In this document: positions 16,413 through 25,457 of the stretch, piece by piece
How positions within the stretch are numbered: position 1 is the first letter of the stretch
How the letters are laid out: each line of letters starts with the position of its first letter
Origin: an uncultured Prevotella sp.
Lineage (GTDB): Bacteria; Bacteroidota; Bacteroidia; Bacteroidales; Bacteroidaceae
NCBI GenBank assembly: GCA_905196835.1
Contig: CAJJWN010000020.1
Span: 1 to 58,893 of the forward strand
Reading direction: 5' to 3'
DNA: 58,893 bases
The notes under the pieces: generated by a model
Database searches by the model: none
Told to the model about the DNA's origin: nothing
The model's input: the letters and a program-made list of their open reading frames with translations, nothing else
Program-made: the position numbers and the translations under genes

Positions 16413-18776
16413 TCACTTGTCACTCGTCTGCTTATAAACTCCGTTCTCTAAAGTGAACGCATCGCTCACTACGGCGTAGCGTCCGCTAACGGTCATTCCC
16501 TTGTAGGTCATCTCCGCGCCGTCAACCGACGAGAAGATGTAGTCCCGGCGGCCGCTCTTCAGCGTCACGACGATGCCCACCGCCGTGCTGTCCGTGCTCT
16601 CGGGCTTGAAGTAAGAGACGCTTTCGATTTCGGAAGGCTCGGCGTTCGACGACGGCTCGAACACCGCAACGAACGGCCTCGTCCACGCTTCGCCGCGCTG
16701 ACGGGCTACAAACGTGAGCACGGGTTGCTTCTCAATGTCGTACGGCTGACCGGGCATACGCTCGTATTCACGGTTCTCCGGCGATAGGGCCTGCACTATT
16801 TTGCGGTCTGAGTAGCCCTGCATCCACATCGTCATGCGTATGTCTTGGTTGACGGTGAACGTGGCCTTGATGTCTCCCGCGTCCTCGGTGCACATCTTAT
16901 TGTATATATACGAATAGGCGTAAAGGTGCCCCCCGGCGAAAGCCAGTTCGTCAGTGGGGTGCAGCTCGAGGGCCGAGCCGTCGGCACGGGTCAGCGTCAT
17001 GTCCTGTCCGAGGTTGTGATAGAAGTAGTCATGCGTCTTGTCTCCGCCCTCTATTTTGCGGCTTCTGAATATGTCAACGTAATATCCGCCCGTCTCCGAC
17101 GTCTTCACTATGCCGTTGACGCGCACCTGGCGGCTCTGCGTCTCGGGTTCGATGAACGACACCTGGGAGAACGTAACGGGGCTGAACTCGGTGCAGTCGT
17201 TGGTCGAGGGATAGCGTTCGTCCACCTTGAAGGCGTGCGCCGACATCATGACAGGGTAGCTCGAGATGCCGTCAACGCAGACGGTGTTGTGGGCGGGGAA
17301 TTGCGAATAGTATTCCAGATAGTCCAGTCCGCCGTACAGATACTTGCCTATGCCGGCGTCAGGGCCGAGCACATAGCCCTTGCCGTACAGCTCCATGGAT
17401 ATGCCGTTGGCGTGCTGGTGGTTGCCGAGGCTGCCGTTCAGCGACACCATGAGGTCGTGCTTGGGGTTCATGCCGGTGCGTTGTACGAGCCAGGAGACGT
17501 TTGGCGCGTAGAACGAGGGTGACACGTAGCGGCCCACTTCGCCGTCGGCCGCGCCGGGACTGACGGCCTTCTTCAACGCCTCGAACTGTGCCTCGAGGGC
17601 GCAGTCGCCGTGTCTTTTAGCGTATTTCAGCACGCTCTCTATGGCCGATGTGCTAAGATACGTGGGGTGGGTGTCGCCGAAACCGGCTATCATGCGGTTG
17701 GGGAAGAGGTACTGCGGCGACGTGAGTATGGCCTGCCGGAGCACGGGCAGCTGCTTGAATAGGTCGATGCCGGCCTTCTGGTCGAGCTCGTCGGCGAATG
17801 AGGCGAACTCGTTTAGCACGGTGACGCTGTACCCGGACGACTCGTACCAGATAGCCGTCTCGGGGTCGAAGCCGAAGTCTGCCAGCTTCTTCATGCTCCA
17901 CTGGCGCACGCTGTTGCGGTCGGTCACGCACGAAAGGTAATACTCACGGCCTTTCTTGTCGGCATAGCCAGTGTCAGGTTGCAGCACGAGGGCGATTTTG
18001 GTGATGAAGCGTGCCTGAAAGAGGTTCCAGTTGTTGTGGGGCACTCCGTTGCTGATTATGTTGTCGGCCCACTTCTTGAAGGCGGCGTCGTACACGTCGC
18101 GGCCGCGCGTTATGTACTTATCCAGCAAGGCGTACGTCTCGGTAAGCTCGTATATTATGTCCTCGTGGATTACCTCGAAGGTCTGCATGCCGACGAGGGT
18201 CTGGCCGTGGCCGCGGTTCAGGTCCTTGGGCACGTTGCGGTAGTAGATGCCCTTCATGTACACGTCGAACACGCCGAAGGCCGTCCTTGCGTAGCGTTCG
18301 TCGCCCGTGGCGGCGTAGAGCCGCGCCGCGTCGCGCGCTATGGTGACGATGCGGCGGTTCACGCTGCCGATGTTGCTCCCCGTCTTCGAGGGGTGCGCCT
18401 TCTCCGGCTTGCCGGTCAGCTTGCTTATATATGTGACGCTGCCGGCCTCGTCGTCGTCATAGGGCACAAGGTCTTCGGTCTTCGGGGCGTCGTAGGCCGA
18501 CTCCGTGCCGCGCGTGCCGGTGAACTTTACGGTAGGCGCGGGAGCTTTCGCTCCGCCGGGACGGACGTACTTCTCACCGTCGAAGAACACGTCGGTGGCG
18601 TGCGTCGTCCAGTACATTTGCAGGCGCGAGTAGAGCCAGTCGGGCTGCCGCTCCACCTGTTCCACGTATTTGTCTACCTTCGCTTTCAGCCGTTCGGTGT
18701 CGCCGTTGCCGGCTCCCATGCACACGAGGGCGGGCAACAGCAGAATAATAAGTATGGTTTTGCGTTTCATCATCAT
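16413..18776 (-). CDS. Heparinase II/III-family polysaccharide lyase
   Basis: 787 residues with an N-terminal signal (ILIILLLPALVCMGAG). The helical alpha/alpha-toroid domain spans about 25-400 and includes VPHNNWNLFQARF and WYESSGYSVTVLNEFASF. The heparinase II/III-like beta-sandwich (PF07940) follows with the signature SLNGSLGNHQHANGISMELYGKG near 450 and AHNTVCVDG near 500, where His and Tyr act in beta-elimination. The nearest families I know are uronate lyases such as PL17, so oligo-uronides are the likely substrate. It opens the enzyme operon with GH97. Three Met codons in a row (18776, 18773, 18770) leave the exact start open. Confidence 0.8.
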   Translation of the reverse strand: MMMKRKTILIILLLPALVCMGAGNGDTERLKAKVDKYVEQVERQPDWLYSRLQMYWTTHATDVFFDGEKYVRPGGAKAPAPTVKFTGTRGTESAYDAPKTEDLVPYDDDEAGSVTYISKLTGKPEKAHPSKTGSNIGSVNRRIVTIARDAARLYAATGDERYARTAFGVFDVYMKGIYYRNVPKDLNRGHGQTLVGMQTFEVIHEDIIYELTETYALLDKYITRGRDVYDAAFKKWADNIISNGVPHNNWNLFQARFITKIALVLQPDTGYADKKGREYYLSCVTDRNSVRQWSMKKLADFGFDPETAIWYESSGYSVTVLNEFASFADELDQKAGIDLFKQLPVLRQAILTSPQYLFPNRMIAGFGDTHPTYLSTSAIESVLKYAKRHGDCALEAQFEALKKAVSPGAADGEVGRYVSPSFYAPNVSWLVQRTGMNPKHDLMVSLNGSLGNHQHANGISMELYGKGYVLGPDAGIGKYLYGGLDYLEYYSQFPAHNTVCVDGISSYPVMMSAHAFKVDERYPSTNDCTEFSPVTFSQVSFIEPETQSRQVRVNGIVKTSETGGYYVDIFRSRKIEGGDKTHDYFYHNLGQDMTLTRADGSALELHPTDELAFAGGHLYAYSYIYNKMCTEDAGDIKATFTVNQDIRMTMWMQGYSDRKIVQALSPENREYERMPGQPYDIEKQPVLTFVARQRGEAWTRPFVAVFEPSSNAEPSEIESVSYFKPESTDSTAVGIVVTLKSGRRDYIFSSVDGAEMTYKGMTVSGRYAVVSDAFTLENGVYKQTSDK

Positions 18777-18888
18777 GCGTTTTTATTATAATACGGACGC
18801 ACGGCGCGCCATACGTAAACGAAAAACAAGATAGGCTGCATCTCGGAAATGAAAATAAAAATGAATGTCCGCATTTTACCAAATGCGT

Positions 18889-19026
18889 GTAGTTATCGGG
18901 AGTTAACGGGAGTTATCACTCGCTACGCTCGTTCAGGAGGTTAACGGACAATAGCAGTTTCAGGTAATGTCCGTTAACTCCGGCGACCGTAAGGGAGCCT
19001 AACTCCTGTTAACTACCGATAACTAC
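18889..19026. repeat. Multi-hairpin repeat element, copy A
   Basis: Outer arms GTAGTTATCGG (18889-18899) and CCGATAACTAC (19016-19026); inner hairpin with GTTAACGGACA (18940-18950) and TGTCCGTTAAC (18968-18978); then a shared unpaired stretch CCGGCGACCGTA. A second copy lies at 34986-35120. Apart from this element, the 18777-19604 gap contains a small hairpin, a promoter and repeat array 5; no gene is seen. Confidence 0.8.
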
Positions 19027-19048
19027 TTGGCTCTTTGCGGATATTCAT

Positions 19049-19081
19049 AAAATAAAAGCGCGTTTCACTCGCTTTTATTTT
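19049..19081. other. 12-bp perfect hairpin upstream of the capsule promoter
   Basis: AAAATAAAAGCG (19049-19060) and CGCTTTTATTTT (19070-19081) are exact inverted repeats around a 9-base loop. TTTCACTCG also repeats directly at 19063 and 19085. It could end transcription entering from either side or bind a regulator. Confidence 0.55.
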
Positions 19082-19166
19082 GCATTTCACTCGATTTGAA
19101 TAAATTTCTTACGCTCATAAAAGTAAAAGTATTTTCCTTTTATTTCGCTTAATCGAAATTTTGCAC

Positions 19167-19174
19167 TATCTTTG
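19167..19174 (+). promoter_or_regulatory. Probable -7 element of the capsule operon promoter
   Basis: TATCTTTG followed by C matches the Bacteroidetes -7 consensus exactly. The first capsule gene starts at 19605, so the transcript would carry a leader of roughly 420 bases, typical of loci controlled by UpxY antiterminators that load onto the leader. Confidence 0.6.
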
Positions 19175-19315
19175 CCGCGAAATGGCTGTTTCATATCATG
19201 TAACATGCATTAAACGGCCGTTTTGAGCGTTATTGACATACAACGCCATGCCGACACCGTAAGTTTGCAGCCAACACAATAAACGATTAAAAAAACATCG
19301 CTTGACATACGGCTG

Positions 19316-19403
19316 CGCAAAAGACGGCAAACGACGCTGCAAAAGACCGCCTTTCGGCGTGCAAAAGACGGCCTTTCGCAAGGTAAAAGGCCGTCTTTTG
19401 CAA
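19316..19403. repeat. GGCC-type palindromic repeat array 5
   Basis: Four or five units inside the predicted untranslated leader of the capsule operon, including AAAGACGGCCTTT and AAAGGCCGTCTTT, which can pair with each other in RNA. Confidence 0.75.
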
Positions 19404-19604
19404 ACCGCCTGACCGCCAGGCAGTTACAGACACGGCGCACATGGCCAGTAAAAACAACATTGTGGTATGACAAACTATCAAGCGGGGCCCGCGCAGCCTC
19501 TCGCGTACTGCCACATAACGACGGAGGGTATTCGCTGCTGAGGTTCTTCCGGAATACCGCCGCCACATCACGGCAAAGGCCGACATTGCCCTCATGCGGT
19601 TGAC

Positions 19605-21179
19605 ATGAGGGGAAAACATGTCATGCAAAAACGCACTCCTGCAATGCCCACAGAAGCCCGACAAGACACTCTCTACGCGCCCGGCAGCACCGGCGGGGCC
19701 GACCTGCGATGGTACGTCCTGCGCTCGCAGCCGCGCCAGGAAGCACGCCTTGCCGCCTTGCTGAAAGAATACCAGGCCGAGGCGAAAAACCTGCTCGAAG
19801 TGTACTGTCCCGTGCAGGCCGCGCCACAGGCCGTCGGCGGCGGCACAGCCGGGCACAGGCCGCTCATGGCGGGCTACGTGTTCGTGCTGGCAACGGAGCA
19901 GGCCGTCACCGCCTTCATGCGCAGCCGATACCCCGGAGGCGCCATACTCTACGCCCGGCGGCGCGAAGACGGCGGCAAGACGCCCTACCTTACCGTGCCC
20001 GAAGCGCAGATGCAACTCTTCAAGGATTTCAACGAGAGCTACGGCCAGCTGGCCGTGGTGCTGGAACGGCCCTACTCCGACTACGCCTTCAACCCCAAGA
20101 CGGGCGAGCCAAACGACATGGTGAAGGTGCTCGACGGCCCGTTGCGCGGACAAGAAGGCTACATGGTGCGCTTCCGCCGGGAACGCCGCATAGTGTTCAA
20201 CATGAAGACTCCCGAGCCGGGACGCTACATCACCGTTGCCGTGCCAGACGTAAGCACATTCCACGTAATCCGCCTGCACAACGCCGAAGCCGACCGCCAG
20301 ACGCTCGGCACGGCAGAAGAGCGCGCCGCCGACCTGCTCGCCGGAATGCTGCAAGCCTGCGGCTACGGCGACGACGCGCCGCCCATGCTGCACAAGATAG
20401 CCGGTCTGCTGGCCGACAAACCGCTGCTGGCCGACCTTCGGCAGACGCTCTCGCGCCAAGGCCACGACGCCCTGAGCCGCCGCATAGCCGCGCTAAACGC
20501 CAAGGAGGCGGCCCTGCTGCTCAACCTCGCACGCCACGAGCACGACGCCCCGGGCTACACCCGTGAACGGTGGCCGAAACTATCGCTGCGCCCGTTCCTC
20601 ACCCCGACGCCCGGCCCCGACATGCCCGATGGCTGCGACGAGACCACCATCGCCCACGCAGGCTTCACCGAAATAATACGCCGCGTCGGCATAACCGAAC
20701 AGGCGTACCGCCCCAGCCTGCGCCGCCAGGAGCGCATCACCACGACTTACTACGCGCACATCGGCGTGACCGAGGCCGACGCCCAGGGCCGCCGCACGCT
20801 CTTCACCAACTGGGACACGTTCCTCTCCGAATACTTCATGACCGCAGGCCGCGCCAATGCCCGCCTGCTCGGCCTCGGCAGAGTCGGCCACCCCGCCGCG
20901 CCGCAGGCCACCCCCGGCACGCCGCGCCCGGCCGACTCGTTCCGCAACTACGCCCCCACCCTATACCGCGTACTCACCGGCGCGTCGCCCGTCAGGGCCG
21001 TCCGCGCCCTCCATGTCGGCCCCGCCGCCATCAACGCCCTCGCCATAACCTCCGCCGACACGGCGCAGGCCGCCGACATACTGGCCTCAACCTGCACCGC
21101 CATCTGCACCGAAATCAACTCAACCCCGCGCCTCGCCCTCTGGCGCAGGTACCTACGGACGGTGTGGCTGCACGAATAG
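19605..21179 (+). CDS. UpxY-like NusG-family antiterminator with a long C-terminal extension
   Basis: 524 residues; Met at 19623 or 19644 are other possible starts. A NusG N-terminal domain begins at WYVLRSQPRQEARLAALLKEY (about 36-56) and includes PLMAGYVFVLA near 88. A KOW-like stretch, NDMVKVLDGPLRGQEGYMV, lies near 170. UpxY proteins in Bacteroides are about 170-190 residues and keep RNA polymerase going through their own capsule operon. Here some 300 extra residues follow (helical ERAADLLAGMLQACGYG, then TTYYAHIGVTEA and TLFTNWDTFLSEYF) that match nothing I know. It is the first gene of the operon, as expected for an UpxY. No UpxZ partner is present. Confidence 0.78.
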   Translation: MRGKHVMQKRTPAMPTEARQDTLYAPGSTGGADLRWYVLRSQPRQEARLAALLKEYQAEAKNLLEVYCPVQAAPQAVGGGTAGHRPLMAGYVFVLATEQAVTAFMRSRYPGGAILYARRREDGGKTPYLTVPEAQMQLFKDFNESYGQLAVVLERPYSDYAFNPKTGEPNDMVKVLDGPLRGQEGYMVRFRRERRIVFNMKTPEPGRYITVAVPDVSTFHVIRLHNAEADRQTLGTAEERAADLLAGMLQACGYGDDAPPMLHKIAGLLADKPLLADLRQTLSRQGHDALSRRIAALNAKEAALLLNLARHEHDAPGYTRERWPKLSLRPFLTPTPGPDMPDGCDETTIAHAGFTEIIRRVGITEQAYRPSLRRQERITTTYYAHIGVTEADAQGRRTLFTNWDTFLSEYFMTAGRANARLLGLGRVGHPAAPQATPGTPRPADSFRNYAPTLYRVLTGASPVRAVRALHVGPAAINALAITSADTAQAADILASTCTAICTEINSTPRLALWRRYLRTVWLHE

Positions 21180-21192
21180 GCACAACACATTC

Positions 21193-22743
21193 ATGCAAGA
21201 AACAATGGCTGGCACGTCGTCAAACAACAAGCGCATAGCCAAGAACACGCTGCTGCTGTATGCCAGGATGCTGTTCATGATGGCAGTGAGCCTCTATACA
21301 AGCCGCGTAGTGCTCAACACGCTTGGCATTACCGACTACGGTGTCTACAACGTGGTGGGCGGAGTAATCACAATGCTTGGCTTCCTGACAAGTTCCATGG
21401 GTGCAGCCTCCTCACGTTATATCACTTACGGTATAGGTAAAGGTGACATGGCAACAACAAAACAGACATTCGGCAACATCATGTCAATACATTTCATCCT
21501 TGCCGGTGTTATCCTTTTGTTCGGCGAAACTATCGGGCTATGGTTCGTACTGGAAAAATTGCAAATACCCACAGAGAGACAAGCAGCAGCATTGTGGGTT
21601 TATCAATTCTCAATACTAACATCCATGTTGAGCGTTGTCAGTGTACCCTACAATGCGGCGATTATAGCACATGAAAGGATGAAAGCATTTGCTTATATGG
21701 GTATTGTAGACGCTGTATTGAAATTGCTGATTGTCTATATTTTGCTTATAATACCATATGACAAGTTGAAAGTGTACGCCATATTGTTGTTCTTTATACA
21801 GGTGTTCGACCGCGTTATATATGGCATTTACTGCACTCGCCATTTTAAAGAAACACGCGCAAAATGCACACTTAACGGTAAACTGTTCAAGGAGATATTC
21901 AGTTTTGCCGTTTGGACAATGAACGGCAATCTTGCTGTAATCGGCTATACTCAAGGCGTCAACATACTGCTCAACGTGTTTTTCGGGCCTGCGGTCAACG
22001 CCGCACGGGGCATAGCAGTGCAAGTACAAAGTGTTGTGCAAAACTTTTGCAGCAACTTCCAAATGGCTTTGAACCCTCAACTTACGAAAAGTTATGCACA
22101 AAACGACCTGCCACACATGCGCAATTTATTGAAAATAAGCTCGAAGTTTTCATTCTTCATGCTGCTTTTCATATCCATGCCGTTGATGCTTGAAGCTCCG
22201 TTGGTACTGCGTTGGTGGCTTGGCAATGTTCCAGAACATGCCGTAAGTTTCCTACGCCTAATCTTGACATCAAGCATGCTTGTAGCTTTGGCTAACCCAT
22301 TAGTCGTATCAGTACACGCCACAGGGAAAATCAAACGCTTCCAAGCCATTGAAGGCACGATGCTGTTATGTATTGTACCAATTGCCTATTTGATGTTGAA
22401 GTTTTTTGACGTTCCGCCCGAATATGTGTTCGGTGTGCACATAGTAGTCGAGGCATGCACCCAATATGCACGCATGCGCATAGTTTTGCCAATGGTCGGC
22501 ATGCATGTTGCAGAGTATTGCAACGAAGTAATAATTCCAATATTGAAGGTCGTAATAATAGCACCCGTTGCTCCACTGGCTTTTTATTTGGCTACCAATC
22601 CGTCAATTTGGACATTCCTTATAATATGTTCAGCCTCAGTAATAAGCGTCATATCCACTATCTATCTTGCCGGTTGCACTCATGAAGAACGTGCATTCGC
22701 CAAGAGCAAGTTGTCAACATTTATTTCAAAAATACGAAAATGA
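21193..22743 (+). CDS. Wzx-type polysaccharide flippase / MATE-like exporter
   Basis: 516 residues with about 12-14 hydrophobic segments. The N-terminus, RIAKNTLLLYARMLFMMAVSLYTSRVVLNTLG then YGVYNVVGGVITMLGF, is the pattern of lipopolysaccharide and capsule flippases in Bacteroidales. It would move undecaprenyl-linked repeat units across the inner membrane. It follows the UpxY-like gene by 13 bases and overlaps the next gene by 4, so translation is probably coupled. Met5 at 21205 is another possible start. From here on base composition is less GC-rich than in the antiterminator gene. Confidence 0.85.
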   Translation: MQETMAGTSSNNKRIAKNTLLLYARMLFMMAVSLYTSRVVLNTLGITDYGVYNVVGGVITMLGFLTSSMGAASSRYITYGIGKGDMATTKQTFGNIMSIHFILAGVILLFGETIGLWFVLEKLQIPTERQAAALWVYQFSILTSMLSVVSVPYNAAIIAHERMKAFAYMGIVDAVLKLLIVYILLIIPYDKLKVYAILLFFIQVFDRVIYGIYCTRHFKETRAKCTLNGKLFKEIFSFAVWTMNGNLAVIGYTQGVNILLNVFFGPAVNAARGIAVQVQSVVQNFCSNFQMALNPQLTKSYAQNDLPHMRNLLKISSKFSFFMLLFISMPLMLEAPLVLRWWLGNVPEHAVSFLRLILTSSMLVALANPLVVSVHATGKIKRFQAIEGTMLLCIVPIAYLMLKFFDVPPEYVFGVHIVVEACTQYARMRIVLPMVGMHVAEYCNEVIIPILKVVIIAPVAPLAFYLATNPSIWTFLIICSASVISVISTIYLAGCTHEERAFAKSKLSTFISKIRK

Positions 22744-23729
22744 ATAATCCAGAGGTTTCTATCATCGTTCCCGTCTATAACGTGGAAAAATACTTACCAC
22801 GCTGCATAGACAGCATCCTTGCACAGACATCGACAAATTTTGAACTCATTTTGATTGATGACGGAAGCACGGACAAATCGGGAATGATTTGCGACGAATA
22901 CGCGAAAAAAGACAACCGCATCAAGGTTTTTCATAAAGAGAACGGAGGTGTCAGCTCTGCAAGAAACATAGGATTGGATAATGCAAGCGGTGAATGGTTA
23001 GCATTCATAGACCCCGATGATGCTGTTGATAAAGAGTATTTATCTTTGCCGGAACTCTGTAAAGCAGATGTAATTGAAAAAAGTTTTATCGTTTACGACG
23101 AAAAAAACAACATAATTCAACACATCCAAGTAACCAACGATTTTATAAACTCGCAAGAAGACTTTTTCCGTGCATATGTAAATAAGCGTAACAATGCCTT
23201 ATGGAACAAAATAATAAGGAGAAGCATCACTCAAAATTGCCACTTTGACGTAAATGTCAAGATAGGTGAAGACTTCCTCTTTTTCCTAAGTTTTATAACA
23301 AAAGTCAAAAGCTATAAATACGTTCAGACTGGAACATATTTGCATTATATGCGTAATACTTCCGCCATGGGGCAAATCAAATTCCAGCCACAGCTAAGAA
23401 TACAACAGTTATGGGACAATATCGGATATGTAGAAAACATGCTTCAAGACAAAAACTTAAATTACCTTAAACATGGGGTGATTTACAATGGGCATGTATT
23501 TGACGTATTAGCTTACTCAAAGCTCATGTCCAAAAATGACATTAAAAAGCTAAGGCGTTTATTTGCCGACATGAATTGGGACAAACTTAAATATATAAAA
23601 TTAAAAGCGAAAATAAGATTATTCATAATAAAGGCTGTATTTTCCAACAACATTCTCTTAAAATGCAAAGACTATTTGAGAATAAGGAGCCGCATAAACA
23701 CAATCAAGAAAAAGATAGCAAGAAAATAG
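22740..23729 (+). CDS. Family 2 glycosyltransferase
   Basis: 329 residues with a GT-A fold: VSIIVPVYNVEKYLPRCIDSILAQ at the start, the nucleotide-sugar motif LIDDGSTDKSG near 38, GGVSSARNIGLDNASGEW near 68 and the metal-binding FIDPDDAVD near 88. The C-terminal third is basic and may lie at the membrane. It transfers one sugar onto the lipid-linked repeat unit; donor and acceptor cannot be read from sequence. The start overlaps the flippase stop by 4 bases. Confidence 0.85.
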   Translation: MNNPEVSIIVPVYNVEKYLPRCIDSILAQTSTNFELILIDDGSTDKSGMICDEYAKKDNRIKVFHKENGGVSSARNIGLDNASGEWLAFIDPDDAVDKEYLSLPELCKADVIEKSFIVYDEKNNIIQHIQVTNDFINSQEDFFRAYVNKRNNALWNKIIRRSITQNCHFDVNVKIGEDFLFFLSFITKVKSYKYVQTGTYLHYMRNTSAMGQIKFQPQLRIQQLWDNIGYVENMLQDKNLNYLKHGVIYNGHVFDVLAYSKLMSKNDIKKLRRLFADMNWDKLKYIKLKAKIRLFIIKAVFSNNILLKCKDYLRIRSRINTIKKKIARK

Positions 23730-23749
23730 TTGTTGAGTAATATATTAAA

Positions 23750-24325
23750 ATGAAAAAAACAATAAAGCTGGCAATTAGACGCCTTTCCATTATCAGATTT
23801 GCGCCATTAATTCTTTTTTACAATATATTCAAGCATAAAAAGGAGTTGGATATTGAAAGAGACAGATGGTATGATGTAATATTTCCTGACAGGGATAAAA
23901 ATCTTAGCCTGTTCATTGACTTGCTGAACCTTTCTGAATACAGAAGTTTGCTCTATTACAGAATAGGAGGTTGGAGCAGGATTGTCAGTTGGATTGCCCG
24001 CAGACAATACGCATTGTATTTCGACAGTTTAAACATCAAAACCGGATTAGTAATACAGCATGGCCATTCAACACGCATCAATGCAAAATCAATCGGGCGC
24101 AATTGCCAGATTTGGCATAATGTAACTATTGGCACGAACAAATCCCATAGTAGAAATTTGCCGGCCATAGGAGACAATGTGAAGATTTGCGCAGGTTCGA
24201 TTGTCATAGGAAACATCAGTATCGGGGACAATGTAACTGTTGGTGCAGGATGCGTTGTCGTAAAAGACGTTCCTGCCAATTGCGTAGTTGTCGGCAATCC
24301 TGCCAAAATCATCAAACACATTTAA
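23750..24325 (+). CDS. Hexapeptide-repeat acyltransferase (serine acetyltransferase-like)
   Basis: 191 residues. The C-terminal half is a left-handed beta-helix of hexapeptide repeats (SIGRNCQIWHNVTIGTNK, AIGDNVKICAGSIVIGNISI, NVTVGAGCVVVKDVPANCVV) ending in GNPAKIIKHI, as in CysE/WcaB-type O-acetyltransferases. The catalytic His would be in IWHNVTIG near residue 125. In this setting it probably acetylates a sugar of the capsule repeat. Serine acetyltransferase activity is less likely given the capsule context. Confidence 0.78.
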   Translation: MKKTIKLAIRRLSIIRFAPLILFYNIFKHKKELDIERDRWYDVIFPDRDKNLSLFIDLLNLSEYRSLLYYRIGGWSRIVSWIARRQYALYFDSLNIKTGLVIQHGHSTRINAKSIGRNCQIWHNVTIGTNKSHSRNLPAIGDNVKICAGSIVIGNISIGDNVTVGAGCVVVKDVPANCVVVGNPAKIIKHI

Positions 24326-24334
24326 CGCACGGAA

Positions 24335-25450
24335 ATGATAAACGTTTTGTACATAAGCCATGAGAGTGAAGAAGTGTTGGGGTCGACACTTTCATTGGCA
24401 AACATGCTCAATTCTGTAAAAGGAGAGGTTAAACCTACAATCATACTACCACGGAAAGGGAAAGCGTATGATTATTTGCAGGAATTGGGCTTTTCGCCAT
24501 ATATCGTGCCATTCAAGCTAAATATTCTGCAAACCAGATTTAAATTTTTGAAATATATTCCAAGGGAAATCGTAGACGCATATTTCAACAGCATGGCAAT
24601 CAGGCGCTTGCGCAAGATAGTCGAGGAAGAAAACATACAATTGGTACATTCCAATTCGGGTGTCGTCACCATCGGATACATGCTTGCAAGGAGATGCGGC
24701 TTAAAGCATGTTTGGCACTTGCGGGAATTCCAAGACCTTGACTTCGGCTTCACTCCGTTCACAGGCTGGGAGAAGTTATTGGCAATGATACACGACTCCG
24801 ATGCTGTGATAGCCATAACAAATGCCGTAGCGGAACACTTTGGCGTCAGCCAAAGACCCGGTTGCCACATTGTTTACAATGCTGTCAGGAAGTCGGAAGA
24901 CATTTGCCTTGCCACCGAGAAATCGGAGACAATTTTGTTTTGCGGCCGTGTGATACCGAATAAAGGTGCGGAAAAGGCTTTGGACATCTTCACAGGTTTT
25001 CACAAAGAGCACCCAAGATACAAGCTGTATTATTTGGGCACGGTGGACGATGGCTACAAAGGCCACTTGAAACAAAAGGCCGGGAAAAACGGTATTGCCG
25101 ACGCCGTAGAGTTCTTAGGTTACAGGAACGATGTCAAGACATATGTCAAGAAAGCGGCGGCCTTGTTGATGTGTTCGGAAAACGAGGCGTTGGGAAGGGT
25201 TACCGTCGAGGCGATGTTTTACGGATGTCCAGTCCTGGGGTACAATTCCGGAGGAACAAAGGAACTGATAAGTGACGGCTACAATGGTTTTTTATTCTCG
25301 TCAATAGACGAAGCCATTGCAAAATTAAGCATGGTCGTATCGAATGACAACAAAAAAATAATCGCCAACGCCCATGATTTTGTGAAAAACAACTTCACCG
25401 AAGAAGTTTACGGCGAAAAGATACTGTCAATATATAAATCACTTTTATAA
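24335..25450 (+). CDS. Family 4 glycosyltransferase
   Basis: 371 residues with a GT-B fold. The N-terminal Rossmann part starts at INVLYISHESEEVLGSTLSLANML. The C-terminal donor-binding part has ILFCGRVIPNKGAEKALDIF near 198 and the E-x7-E motif in CSENEALGRVTVEAMFYGCPVLGYNSGG near 285. It is a retaining transferase for capsule repeat assembly; the sugar is unknown. It lies 9 bases after the acetyltransferase gene. Confidence 0.85.
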   Translation: MINVLYISHESEEVLGSTLSLANMLNSVKGEVKPTIILPRKGKAYDYLQELGFSPYIVPFKLNILQTRFKFLKYIPREIVDAYFNSMAIRRLRKIVEEENIQLVHSNSGVVTIGYMLARRCGLKHVWHLREFQDLDFGFTPFTGWEKLLAMIHDSDAVIAITNAVAEHFGVSQRPGCHIVYNAVRKSEDICLATEKSETILFCGRVIPNKGAEKALDIFTGFHKEHPRYKLYYLGTVDDGYKGHLKQKAGKNGIADAVEFLGYRNDVKTYVKKAAALLMCSENEALGRVTVEAMFYGCPVLGYNSGGTKELISDGYNGFLFSSIDEAIAKLSMVVSNDNKKIIANAHDFVKNNFTEEVYGEKILSIYKSLL

Positions 25451-25457
25451 CAACGCG

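Noticed and set aside
19049..19174. Invertible capsule promoter as in Bacteroides fragilis
   Set aside because: The only inverted repeat nearby is a compact hairpin to one side of the promoter; no matching pair flanks the -7 element and no invertase gene is present.
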